A stretch of 64,000 nt of DNA from Aristolochia californica (Eukaryota > Streptophyta > Magnoliopsida > Piperales > Aristolochiaceae): contig JARWKL010000008.1 in NCBI GenBank assembly GCA_029961685.1, forward strand, positions 36,517,430 to 36,581,429, in the 5' to 3' direction. Under the pieces are notes generated by a model, which was not told the DNA's origin, searched no databases, and saw only the letters and a list, made by a program, of their open reading frames with translations. Below, piece after piece: positions 23,310 through 33,059 of this stretch; the first letter of the stretch is position 1, and every line of letters begins with the position of its first letter. The translations under genes and the position numbers were made by a program.

Positions 23310-23704
23310 TGTTAGGATCTTCCCGAGTCATGGATCTTGTCACCCTTCTTCCTTCTCTTCCCTCCAAATTAGATGTTGACGCTGGGAGAGAAGCTTCATT
23401 TCTTGAACGGGGAATGGTGATGACGGAATCGAGACGATTGAGTTGTGAAGGAAACTCGACTTAGACCTCTGAGGGAGAATCTGATCTGTCTAAACTAGAT
23501 TTCTCAATGCTTAATCTTCATTCCTCTTGTCGTCCCCATAAATAGGTTTGGGGACGAAAATACAAGTTAGACCCGTGGGTCCATTGGTTCATGCCAATTT
23601 ACATCCAAACCAAACCAAACCAAATTGAAATACATGAAAATGGAAATAACATAATTTAATTCCTACGCCTGTTGATAACTCGGGTTGCTATGGAGTCCAT
23701 AACA
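23310..23704 (-). repeat. 3' LTR of gypsy-1
   Basis: 395 bp; TGTTATGGACTCCATAG start (minus strand) and GATCCTAACA end. Pairs with 27955-28349. A short array of 'aaacc' (ccaaaccaaaccaaacc) lies inside both copies. The outer end abuts target duplication ATAAC. Confidence 0.95.
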
Positions 23705-24738
23705 TCAACCCCCTTCTGGAGAAATAACTTATCCTCAAGCTCGAAAGGGGGGGTATAGAGCCCTGATAGTGGCTAAGGGCTCCCATGTAGTGTCAATGGG
23801 GTCAGCATCCATTCACTGCACTAGTACCTCCCAATCGCCCTGAATGTGACGAGCCTGCAACACGTGCGAGGGAGTAGAAAGGACACGTCCCTCATGTAGT
23901 GAAGGTCGAGGGATGTGCAGTAATGGGGAGTCTCCCTGGAAGGCCTTCAGTTGGGAGACATGAAACACATTGTGGATCTTGGCCTCGGGTGGAAGTTGTA
24001 AGCGGTAGGCGACTGTGCCAATGCGGTCCAACACCTGAAAGGGACCATAATATTTCGGAGAGAGTTTGTGGCATTTGGAGGTTGTTAGTGAAAGCTACCT
24101 GTAATGTTGGAGACACAACCATACATAATCTCCTGGAGAAAAGAATACTTCCCAGTGCTTCTTATCATAATATAATTTCATGGTATTCTGAGCCTCCTGG
24201 AGATGAGTGCGCACCTCACTAAGCATGGCATCCCTTTTTGCTAAAGCCTGGTCCAAGGTGGCGGTTCATACGATAAAAGTCGAGGCGGATCTCTGCCATA
24301 TACGACCTTGAACGAAGTAGTTCCGAGTGCACTGTGGTAGGATGTGTTATAACAGAATTCTGCCCAGGCCAGCCACTTAACCCACCTTCTAGGTGAGTCC
24401 CCCACAAAACAACGGAGATACATCTCAATCGTTCGGTTGACGACCTCGGTCTGTCCATCAGTCTGCGGATGGTAGGTAGAAGAAAACACCAACTTTGTGC
24501 CTTGCAACTTGAATAGTTCTTTCCAGAACGTACTGGTAAAGATGGTGTCCCTATCACTGGTAATGGACGCATGCATCCCATGTAACCGGACAATATTATC
24601 CATGAATAGTTGTGCTACGTGAGCTGCTGTGTAAGGATGCGCCAAAGGGAGGAAATGGCCATACTTAGAGAAACGGTCAACCAATACCATTAGAACTGAT
24701 TTGTCGGATAAGGGGGGAAGGCCATCAATGAAGTCCAT
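23705..24738 (-). pseudogene. gypsy-1 integrase core, C-terminal domain and chromodomain
   Basis: The frame 24241-24738 is a gypsy integrase core: MDFIDGLPPLSDKSVLMVLV with the first catalytic Asp, then ITSDRDTIFTSTFWKELF with the second, and TDGQTEVVNRTIEMYLRCF with the Glu. The C-terminal part continues in frames at 24.2-23.8 kb (YYDKKHWEV, then FQVLDRIGTVAYRLQLP and HNVFHVSQLKAF, a GPY/F-type module). After HIQGDWEVLVQ a TGA replaces the conserved chromodomain Trp, followed by DTTWEPLATI, the rest of the chromodomain. A C-run frameshift follows before the polypurine tract. Confidence 0.9.
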
Positions 24739-24747
24739 GGAAATATC

Positions 24748-25600
24748 TTACCAGACTTGGGACGGTAGCTGAAGTGGTTGGAGCAACCCTACGGGACTTA
24801 ATGATTCAGCTTTATTCCGTTGACATGTCTGGCAAGCCGCCACATAATATGCTACACTGCGCTTCATACCCTTCCAATAAAATTCCCAACTGATTTGGAA
24901 ATATGTATTCTGTCGGCCCTCATGTGTACTATCATGAAAAGAGGCTAAGAGGCTGGGAATAAGTGCCGACGTGTGGTGCAAAAAGATCCGATCTCTGAAC
25001 AAGATAAGACGATCCTGGATCATCCAGTGGCTATCAGATGTCCCCTGCTGAATATCATGATATAATGCAATGAGTTTCGGATGCTGTCGTGTTTCCTCCC
25101 TAATAGAATCTAACAAGAGAGCTCGGGGTTGACTGATAGCATGTAAGTGCGGCTCTAGAATGTCTCGACGAGACAAAGCATCAGCCCCCACATTCAAACT
25201 GCTAGGTTTATACTCAACTATAAAGTCAAACCCCATCAGTTTATTCAACCAGTGTTGTTGAGGGGAGGTGGTGAGGCGTATCTCAAGAAGATACTTCAGG
25301 TTGTAATGATCGATTCAAATCAGAAAATGGGCACCCCTAGAGATAAGGCTGCCAATGTTGTATTGCTTTAGCTAAACCGATCAATTCCCTCTCATAAGCT
25401 GCTAGCTTGTGATGGTGTTGGCCAAGCTGTCCGCTGAAATAAGCGATTGGATGGCCTTGTTGCTATAACACTGCACCTATACCACTGCCCGAAGCATCAC
25501 ATTCTACCACAAATAACTCATCAAAGTTCGGTAGCTGCAAAACCGGCACTGAAGATAATGCTTCCCTCAATTGCTGAAAGGAATGAGCCGCTGTCTCAGA
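24748..25600 (-). pseudogene. gypsy-1 RNase H and integrase zinc-binding region
   Basis: From 25600 downward the RNase H (VLQLPNFDELFVVECDASG and IAYFSGQLGQHHHKLAAYER) is readable but has in-frame stops, for example after AVL and after WQPYL. From 25248 the frame opens again: GFDFIVEYKPSSLNVGADAL is the end of RNase H, and the segment at about 24.8-24.9 kb with HEGRQNTYFQISWEFYWKGM and CQTCQRNKAES is the HHCC zinc-binding domain of integrase. The normal GH(S/T)G-type histidine context is altered (THEGRQ). Confidence 0.88.
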
Positions 25601-26848
25601 CTAGGTAAATGCATTTTTCTTGAGGAGGTTGTGGAGCGGTGCGGCAATCTGGCCATAGCTGCAGATAAATTTTTTGTAATACCCAGTGAGGCCAAAAAAT
25701 CCCCTTAACGCTGTGATGGAGGTGGGAGGAGGCCAATTTGTGATGACCTGAATCTTAGTCTGGTCAACCTTCACCCCAGCTACTGAAATAAAGTGGCCCA
25801 AGTATGCCACTTCGGAGGTGGCCATAGAACATTTGGACTTATTTAAAACCAAATGATGGGAGATAGAACTAAATACATCATTCATGAGGGCCTGGAATGT
25901 GGATGGTGCATTGGAAAGACCTAAGGGCATCACGAGGAACTCGAAATGACCGTGGTGCGTGCGAAATGCGGTCTTCTCCACATCTGAAGGATTAACATGA
26001 ATCTGATGATAGCCAGACTTCAAATCCAGCTTGGTAAATATAGTGGCTGGTAACTCATCTAGCAACTCGTCCACCACTAGCGTGGGAAATTTGTCTCTTA
26101 TTATGTGAGCATTGAGTTGCTTGTAGTCCACACAAAACCTCCATGACTTATCATGCTTTTTGACCAATAATACTGGGGATGAGAAAGGAGACTTGCTTGG
26201 CTGAATAATTCCCTGGGCGAGCATATTTTGGCACTGCCTCTCAATTTCATCCTTCTGTAAGTGGTGGTAACGGTAAGGCCGAACCACCACCGGGTCAGTT
26301 CCCATCTTCAAGCTGATGCGATGATCACAGTGGCGAATAGGAGGAAGAGCAGTAGGAGCCTGAAATAAATCTTCAAAGTCTGTAAGTAATTGAGCTAACT
26401 TACAGTGCTCGGTGCTCTGGACCTGAACTGACTGAAGTGCACTGGACACCGTAGCATGGGTGCCATGCAACGTGATCTGACGATGGGCCTTTGTGAAGGT
26501 CATGGTCAAAGCCTGAAAATCCCACACAATAGGCCCCAACCGTTGTAGCCATTGAACTCCGAGTACCAAATCAAAACCGGCTAGTGGAATCACCAAGAAA
26601 TTGGCAATAAAGAAGTGGCCCTCAATATGAAAGGGGGTAGCTGTTGAAATACCGACACTGGTGATTTTTTCCCCATTGGCCACGGAGACTGAGAGGTCGA
26701 TGGTCTGCTGGACTACTAACCCAAGTTGTTCTACCGCTGGCTGACTGATGAAGTTATGCATGCTGCCAGAGTCAACTAAAGCTAATAACTGGAGATGGTG
26801 CAATTGTGCCCGAACTTGCATGGTGTTAGAACTGCACAGACCTGTCAT
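25601..26848 (-). pseudogene. gypsy-1 protease and reverse transcriptase with catalytic box deleted
   Basis: A 415-codon open frame. Protease motif LALVDSGSMHNFIS lies near residues 22-35. Reverse transcriptase follows with SPFSSPVLLVKKHDKSWRFC, VDYKQLNAHIIRDKFPTLVV, FTKLDLKSGYHQIHV and FEFLVMPLGLSNAPSTFQAL. At this point MNDVF is joined to HHLVLNKSKC (about 25855-25873), skipping the segment that normally contains the (F/Y)xDD catalytic box. The frame then continues through YLGHFIS and LRGFFGLTGYYKKFI. The deletion keeps the frame, so the frame looks intact although the enzyme cannot be active. The start at 26848 is simply the first Met. Confidence 0.93.
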
Positions 26849-26917
26849 GGCATGAAGTAAAATCTCTGGGCCCTCGTGTTCTGTCTCAACAATGTCTTCC
26901 TCTGGTAGTATGTCCTT

Positions 26918-27953
26918 TCAATCCTCCCAAAGAACCACACTGAATAATCTTTTGCATATGTGACCCTGGACATACTGTTCATCACAATTAAAACAAAGGC
27001 TCTTGGCCTTTCTCTGTTCCATCTCATGTCTATTCAATTTTTTTATATAAGGGGCTGGTGGCATAGAGTTAGAACTTTCTGCACGTTGTGCTGCACTGGG
27101 TCCAGAACGTGGAGGCCCTGAATAGGGTGCTGGTGCAGGGGCATGGGTCCTGCTTGGCCAAAATGGTTTTCTGACCAGTGAGTCCTTCAGAACACGTTGT
27201 TTATTATCAATTGCTCTAGCCAAATTCATAGCGTGGTCCAATTCTGTAGGACCATGTAATTCAACTTCTAGACGCAGAGCCTCGGTCAATCCAGCAGTAA
27301 AGATTTGAATATACTGGGAAGGCCGGACAAAATCACTAGCTTTGGCCAAATGTTCCTAGAAGGTCTTTTGGTACACATCTAGTAGCCCAGTCCGTTTATA
27401 ATTGATCAATTCACCCAATGGATTGCTACTAGCTGGAGGACCAAACCTCATCATGTAAGATTGTCTAAAGGTCGACCAATCCTAAACCAAATGTTCATTT
27501 CAGAATTGGATACCATAGGAGCGCTTCATCGAGCATGTGGTATGCGGTCAAATGAACCTTGTCATCCACTGGTGTTTTTTAATGATAAAAGAACTGGTCA
27601 CATTTGTGTAACCAGATCAAGGGGTCCTTAGACCCATCAAATATAGGAAAGTCCAGTTTTTGAATTAGGGCCTTGTGCGTGAGGAGCCATGGGGGGGGGG
27701 GGGGCGTGGCGTTTGCTGGTGGTGGCGCTCTACCGGTGGTGGATAGGTTCCCGCCGGCGGTGGCACTCGATACCTATTGTCATCTTGTCGTAGGAGAAGG
27801 GCTTGGAGGGATGCGTCAATGGTTGCTAAGGACGAACACATGCCCTCTGTTTTTTCTTCAAGAGCGTCTGACCTCTGTCGAAGTTCTTCAATGATAGGAC
27901 GCAAATCTTCTGGGGAAGAGGAATCCCCAAGGGTGGACCTGTCTGATACCAAG
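26918..27953 (-). pseudogene. gypsy-1 gag
   Basis: Read downward from the primer-binding site: a coiled-coil-like stretch (IIEELRQRSDALEEKTEGM), a Pro-rich linker, then the gag core in shifted frames (FPIFDGSKDPLIWLHKCDQF near 27.6 kb) and the frame 26918-27349 with IFTAGLTEALRLEV and zinc knuckle CFNCDEQYVQGHIC. A run of 14 G (27691-27704), i.e. C on the coding strand, encodes prolines and is the probable site of the first frameshift. Further stops lie at 27350-27660. An apparent ATG at 28108 lies inside the LTR and is not taken as the start. Confidence 0.85.
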
Positions 27954-27954
27954 A

Positions 27955-28349
27955 TGTTAGGATCTTCCCGAGCCATGGATCTTGTCACCCTTCTTCCTTC
28001 TCTTCCCTCCAGATTGGATGTTGACGCTAGGAGAGAAGCTCTATTTCGTGAACGGGGAATGGTGATGACGGAATCAAGATGATTGAGCTGTGAAGGAAGC
28101 TTGACCAAGACCTCTGAGGGAGAATCTGACCTGTCTAAACTAGATTTCTCAATGCTTAATCTTCATTCCTCTTGTCGTCCCCATAAATAGGTTTGGGGAC
28201 GGAAATACAAGTTAGACTCATGGGTCCATTGGTTCACGCCAATTTACATCCAAACCAAACCAAACCAAATTGAAATACATGAAAAGGGAAATAACATAAT
28301 TTAATTCCTACGCCTGTTGATAACTCGGGATGCTATGGAGTCCATAACA
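27955..28349 (-). repeat. 5' LTR of gypsy-1
   Basis: 395 bp, paired with 23310-23704. The primer-binding site TGGTATCAGAC follows at once on the minus strand (complement at 27943-27953). The outer end abuts target duplication ATAAC at 28350-28354. Confidence 0.95.
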
Positions 28350-28646
28350 ATAACTTCCTTAAGCCAAACTAGTCGTTTGCAAAAAAACCCACAACTTAAT
28401 GATTGATTAACGAAAAGGTAAGATCGATTAATCATGGGTAACAACTATATTTTTATGAGTCCTTAGGCTAATTGATCAATCAATGCACTTGTTAAGCCTT
28501 TAAAAGACTGAGGTTGATCGATAAGCTCTGGTTATGCAAAACTAAGTCGGATCGATAAATAGTATTGGTATCATAGATCATGTTTTATGTCCCATTTTGG
28601 CATAGTTGTGTTTGATCAATTAATACATAGGTATCACTGATCATGC

Positions 28647-28898
28647 TTTATAATTTTTCAATACCTGGACATGTATGATCGATCAATTAGATGGGAATGA
28701 TTGATCATTTTTTATAATTTTTCAATCCCTGGAAATGTATGATCGATCAATCTGATGGGAATGATTGATCATTCTTTATAATTTTTCAATCCTTGGACAT
28801 GTATGACCGATCAATCTTATGGGAATGATTGATCATGCTTTATAATTTTTCAATGCCTGGACATGTATGATTGATCAATCCAATGGGAATGATAAATC
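28647..28898 (+). repeat. 64-bp tandem array with TGATCGATCA palindromes
   Basis: Four units of 64 bp start at 28647, 28711, 28775 and 28839. Each has 'tttataatttttcaat', 'cctgga-atgtatga', a (T)GATCGATCAAT-type palindrome, 'atgggaatga' and 'ttgatcat'. Units differ by a few bases. A worn copy precedes the array (28.6 kb). The last unit is cut by the Cassandra element. There are no spacers of unique sequence, so it is not a CRISPR-like structure. Confidence 0.9.
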
Positions 28899-29444
28899 TG
28901 TCAGAGTGGTTCCGTCCACTCTTGTAGGCGGTAGCTTTCCGCACCTAACAGATCGGTCTGTTGGGTTGTATTGGCTAGCCGCTGTCATGTCAGAGTGGTT
29001 CTGTCCACTCTTGTTAGAGTTTGTGGTCTGAGTTAGGTACTTGGCTTTCCGCACCTTAAACGGCTAGTCTTTTCGGGTTGTAGTTACTAGGTATCTGACT
29101 CAGAACTCCGAGGTTAAGCGAGTTCGGGCAAGAGTAATTCTAGGATGGGTGACCTCCTGGGAAATACTCTTGCCTAGGACTTTAACATGGTATCGGCCCG
29201 TGTTCGTATCCCGTGAAAAGCGGCTCCAGAATGGGCAAGGTGGGTGCCAGAGTGGTTCCGTCCACTCTTGTTAGAGTTTGTGGTCTGAGTTAGGTACTTG
29301 GCTTTCCACACCTTAAACGGCTAGTCTTTTCGGGTTGTATTGGTTAGGTATCTGACTCAGAACTCCGAGGTTAAGCGAGCTTGGGCAAGAGTAATTCTAG
29401 GATGGGTGACCTCTTGGGAAGTACTCTTGCCTAGGACTTTAACA
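28899..29444 (+). mobile_element. Cassandra-type TRIM retrotransposon with 5S rRNA-like LTRs
   Basis: Two 200-bp LTRs (28988-29187 and 29245-29444; TGTCAGAGTGG or TGCCAGAGTGG to GACTTTAACA) flank a 57-bp interior. The interior starts with a primer-binding-like TGGTATCGGCCC (29188-29199) and ends in a purine-rich tract (atgggcaaggtggg). The right half of each LTR resembles the 3' two-thirds of 5S rRNA: CAGAACTCCGAGGTTAAGCG, GGGCAAGAGTA, CTAGGATGGGTGACCTC. 5S-bearing LTRs of this size with a tiny interior are the hallmark of Cassandra elements (established knowledge). An extra partial LTR of 89 bp (28899-28987) lies on the left inside the target duplication AAATC (28894-28898 and 29445-29449). 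It has no coding capacity and would need proteins from another element. Confidence 0.92.
29094..29170 (+). other. 5S rRNA-like segment with RNA polymerase III internal promoter boxes
   Basis: This part of the left Cassandra LTR, and its partner at about 29351-29427, carries the 5S internal control region: an A-box-like GGTTAAGCGAG, an intermediate element near TAATTCTAGG, and a C-box GGATGGGTGACCTCCTGGGAA. The first third of 5S rRNA is replaced by unrelated LTR sequence, so it is not a functional 5S gene. Whether it still binds TFIIIA is inference. Confidence 0.85.
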
Positions 29445-29600
29445 AAATCATGCTTTATAACTCATTCTGGCAAAGTTATGATTGACGAATCAACTCACTT
29501 AGTTGATCAATAATGCTTTATATTGCTTGTCAATTTGCACAAGGTATGACCAATCATTACCAGATAATGGTCGATCATGTCGGAGCGATTTTTTTAAAAT

Positions 29601-31895
29601 AGGCTTTTATGAATGATAAGATGATTCTAGTGATTTCTAACAAATTTGAAATATGGAAAAAAAACATGATTTTAGTGAAATGTCCTAAAGCTCCAAAAAC
29701 TCGTCAAAATATGGATGAGAGTCAACTCTAGGTCAATAGTTGGCTGAAGGAAAAATCAATCAAGCCTTTTTCCAAAATTTCTATTTCCTCTCTTTTCCAA
29801 TTGCGGATGTGTGCCTTGCCACTTCTCTTCACATTTCTCCTCTCCACTTCTCTCTCTTCCTTCTAGCTCCCACTCTATCTCCTTCTTTTCCTCAACTTTA
29901 CTTCTCTCTTATTCCAATCCTCTTAACCTCTCTCTTTCAACTATAACCACTACTTTTAAGAAAAGATAAGGACCTTCCACAAATGAGTTTCTTATCAATT
30001 AGTATCATAACAATCATTCTTTGGGATCTTCTCCATCTCAACCGTCAACTGAATAGAAGATCGGTTCGACCAAATTTTAGATCTGATTTGTGGTAAGATC
30101 ATATCCCTCATATGAAGCATATATTATGTAGAAATATTTTACTTTAATGGAAGATATTCAAGTCTAATTTTGGAAGCCCCAAATTTCAAGTCAATCAAAT
30201 CTATTTCTAAAGAGAACCCATCAACGTCAACTAGGGTCTGGCTATAGAACAAAGCAAATCAAACAATCAGAAATAATTCATGGTGAGAGTTTAACATATC
30301 AAATTATAGATCCAATTAAATATCTTTGAGTTTACATTCTGAAGCAACAATACTTTTGGTATTTTGAGCAATATTCTGTGAGATATCACCATTGAAAACT
30401 ATAAAGGGCAGTCCTATTGAAAGTTTCTTCTTTGTTCCTTGAGCCCATTTAACCTACCCCTCCCTTTTCCCTTTCCTTGTTACCAAAAAAACCTTATAAT
30501 TATTTATTCGTCATAAACCATTTGTTTCACCTCATTCATGAGCCCCATTATGTCTACAATCATCCACAAAAAAAGTCCATATCCCTACATCTTAGGAGAA
30601 ACAAACTCCCCCTCCTATATTCTCTCCCGACCTTCCTAACTCTTGTCCTCAATTTGTTTTCAGCCAAACCCACAACCCTAGATCTCACTAAAACATATTC
30701 CAACACCCCAAAAAGCACTCTCCCTTCTCCAAAATCACCTCTATAAAAAATAAGAAACATGGTGAAGACAAGATGCATTGAACAATAACAACAACATGAG
30801 GTTATTCCTACTCATAAGTTTAGCCTAGAAAGTTTGGGCAAAAAGATAACTAGTTTGGAAGGACAAATGCAACATCTAACAAGTATGCTACAACCCTTCA
30901 TGGAAGAAAGGGTTTCAAGACCTCCTTCCCCTCCTCAACAAGTAATGATATAATTTTTAATAGGAAAAAATTAGTATGGAGGTGCAAATTTTAAGGAAAT
31001 AACAGGTACTAGGACAGGAAATAAAGGAATACAAACCTAAATTACTAGAGATGATCAATTAGAAAAAGGATTACATGATCTTTGTGAGTTGAATGAGTAA
31101 AATCACAGAACCCGCTTTAGTACCGTGTTCAAGTAATTGATTTGAAATAGCCCAAGTGATTTGCTGAAATCAACAAATGATTTTAAAGTCAAAGGCTCAA
31201 GTTCAACTAGAAATCTCTAAGTAACTTAAAGATTTGAAAATAAGAGTTCTATGGTATTTAAGTTCCTCAAATATAGCTCAAACAAATAGAGGATATGAAA
31301 TTCAAAGCTCAAAAATAATTGTTAGACTAATGCAAATGATTTAACAATCCTAAAGCATCAATTCTAGTTCTAAATACAAGCTAAAGCAGCCTATGATATG
31401 AAAAATAAAAGGTCTATGTTGCTTAACATATGAAAAATCAGCTCAATTGAGATAAGATTGAAAACAAATGTTCTAATAGACTTGTTGGGCAATGGAATAT
31501 GATTCAACAATCGCTAGGTTTAGTTCCAACACAAATCCAAGCAAGGACTAGTCATAATTTTTAAAATACTAGTTGTAGAATAATTAACACTTTAGAAAAC
31601 TGATGGATTGAGATTCTAACCCCCAAATCGACCTCTAAAGATGATTTCAAATTACAGAATTCTTTGAAAAAGGGTTGTGGTCATTGTGGGACGATTCTTT
31701 TATGAAAATAAGGTGAAAATCACTTTTGAAATAAAGCTCTAATGTTCTACAATAGAGGCATTGGGTCTAGAAATAGACTATTGGTCCTACATGTAATATC
31801 TGTTAAATTCATGATGAAAAATCACATGAATATATTTTAAAAAAAATCAGCTACTAATCACAATAGTAGATCTCTTACAAAGTTTACTTACCTAT
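29601..31895. other. No intact gene; weak gag-like trace near 30.76-31.1 kb
   Basis: Mostly AT-rich sequence. At 30761-30950 the plus strand reads, with stops, a polar segment (FSLESLGKKITSLEGQM followed by a Pro-rich PPSPPQQ) that resembles a retrotransposon gag N-terminus. No zinc knuckle, protease or LTR follows, so the call is tentative. The stretch 31.1-31.6 kb has loosely repeated phrases (gattcaacaatc, agttctaaatacaagc) hinting at an old duplication. Confidence 0.3.
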
Positions 31896-32735
31896 ATTTG
31901 GACATCTGAATACCACTCTAGGTATTTGAATACCATTTTCCAAGTAGAATACTTATTGCATTGGGCATTCAAATTCCAGTTTTGGGCATTCAGATCACAT
32001 TTTGCAACCTTTTTTCTTCCTCCACGAGTACTCCATTTGAATGCCGCAAAATTATGTGAAACTTGTCCAAACTTTCCTGACAATGCATGTTATTACCAAA
32101 TACTTTTTATAATAAAAAATTGGTGAAAAAAGACTATAAAGACCGACATCGTCCCCACATTTTCCCTTTTTGTGATGACAAACACCTTATAAAAATAAGG
32201 TGCATATGCCAATGCATGTACTCCTACCATATTTCATGAATCTAACTTAGAATTTCTTTTCTAAGCCTTCCCTTACAACAAACCAACATTCATGAAGCAT
32301 ATGTGTGTGTGTGTGAGTGTATCCTCCAAATTCTCTTTTGGAAGCAATGACTCCACTTTAATCAATGGGTGCAATATAACCTCCAAGGCATCGTGGTCTC
32401 ATCATTTGAATGTTGGGACCTTCTATTTTTGGCATTCGAATGCCAAAACTGGTAGCCATTCAAATACTTCTTTGTGTATTCAAAAACCACTTTGCAAGTA
32501 GCTTTCTAGGTAGAATACTGACAAAGTATTTAGATGTCAGATTTAGGTATTGCTTTCAAGACCACTTTTTGTAACCTTTTTTATTCCTCCATTTGAACTC
32601 TCTAAGTTCATGAGGCATAGAAATAATTTAGAAACTCTTAAAACTTTACTCAAAATTCATGGTTAATACCAAATATTTGCAGTCATCAAAACTTCGTCGA
32701 AAGAGGATCTTGAGACCAATATCCTCCCACTAGGG
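31896..32735 (+). repeat. Diverged direct repeat of about 260-320 bp
   Basis: The blocks 31900-32160 and about 32410-32735 share order and wording: 'gcattc(a/g)aat-cca', 'aagtagaatac', 'aaccttttttcttcctcca' versus 'aaccttttttattcctcca', 'ttaataccaaatatt' versus 'ttattaccaaatact', and 'agaccgacatcgtcccc' versus 'agaccaatatcctccca'. The spacing is about 510-570 bp. The similarity is too low to be recent. No function is apparent. Confidence 0.6.
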
Positions 32736-33059
32736 TTTGAGACAACTCACAAAATGACCTGCTTAAATTTCATTGGGCCACTCTACTTGGTTGGCAAGCC
32801 TCTCAAACTCGACTTGGTACGTCTTGCTTTTCTGCTTTGCATTAGTAGGGTGAACATAGTATAAAATTTTTTCATATTGCACTAGACCTAATCAAATAGA
32901 AAGAGCTTCAAAAAAATAAAAGCAATGGAGGTGTGTGTTCACCTTTCTATACCACCATGGGAAGGCTTCTCGTTCAAGTGAAGGAGGCTTAGGGAATATT
33001 GATTCGGTGAAAAGCAAAGATTGTTCGACCTTATAGGCCTAATCAACTAGGTTAGCTTC

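Larger units (their letters stand above)
23310..28349 (-). mobile_element. Ty3/gypsy chromovirus-type retrotransposon, complete ends, defective (gypsy-1)
   Basis: A 5,040-bp element read on the minus strand. LTRs at 27955-28349 (5') and 23310-23704 (3') are both 395 bp with TGTTATGG/CCTAACA termini and differ at about 21 positions by eye (roughly 5%). A perfect target duplication ATAAC flanks it (23305-23309 and 28350-28354). The primer-binding site TGGTATCAGAC lies directly after the 5' LTR and a polypurine tract (ctccagaaggggg) before the 3' LTR. Order gag-PR-RT-RH-IN-chromodomain. It is defective through a poly(C) frameshift in gag, loss of the RT catalytic box, stops in RNase H and a stop in the chromodomain. 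Confidence 0.95.
22309..29600 (+). mobile_element. Old GATCGATC-rich repeat, copy A, split by three younger insertions
   Basis: The copy starts TGTTGGCCTAGGTGGCTTCT at 22309, matching 56087 (copy B). Its first part (22309-22967) holds the motifs 'ttcaccgcccaataaccc', 'agctggaatttacataaa', 'gagattaattagct' and 'ggagagaaaaccttctcc', shared with 56.2-56.7 and 58.9-59.25 kb. Its second part (about 28355-29600) is rich in the palindrome TGATCGATCA. Between and within lie a solo LTR, a gypsy element and a Cassandra element. It looks like part of an LTR retrotransposon (TG start), but no coding part is attached. Confidence 0.6.

Noticed and set aside
25601..26848. An active gypsy polymerase because of the long open frame
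   Set aside because: The catalytic box is missing and downstream RNase H has stops.
28647..28898. Regular 64-bp repeats as a CRISPR-like array
   Set aside because: There are no unique spacers; the whole 64-bp unit repeats, and the genome is a plant.
29094..29170. Genuine 5S rRNA genes
   Set aside because: Only the 3' two-thirds resembles 5S, and it lies within matched 200-bp LTRs with primer site, purine tract and target duplication.
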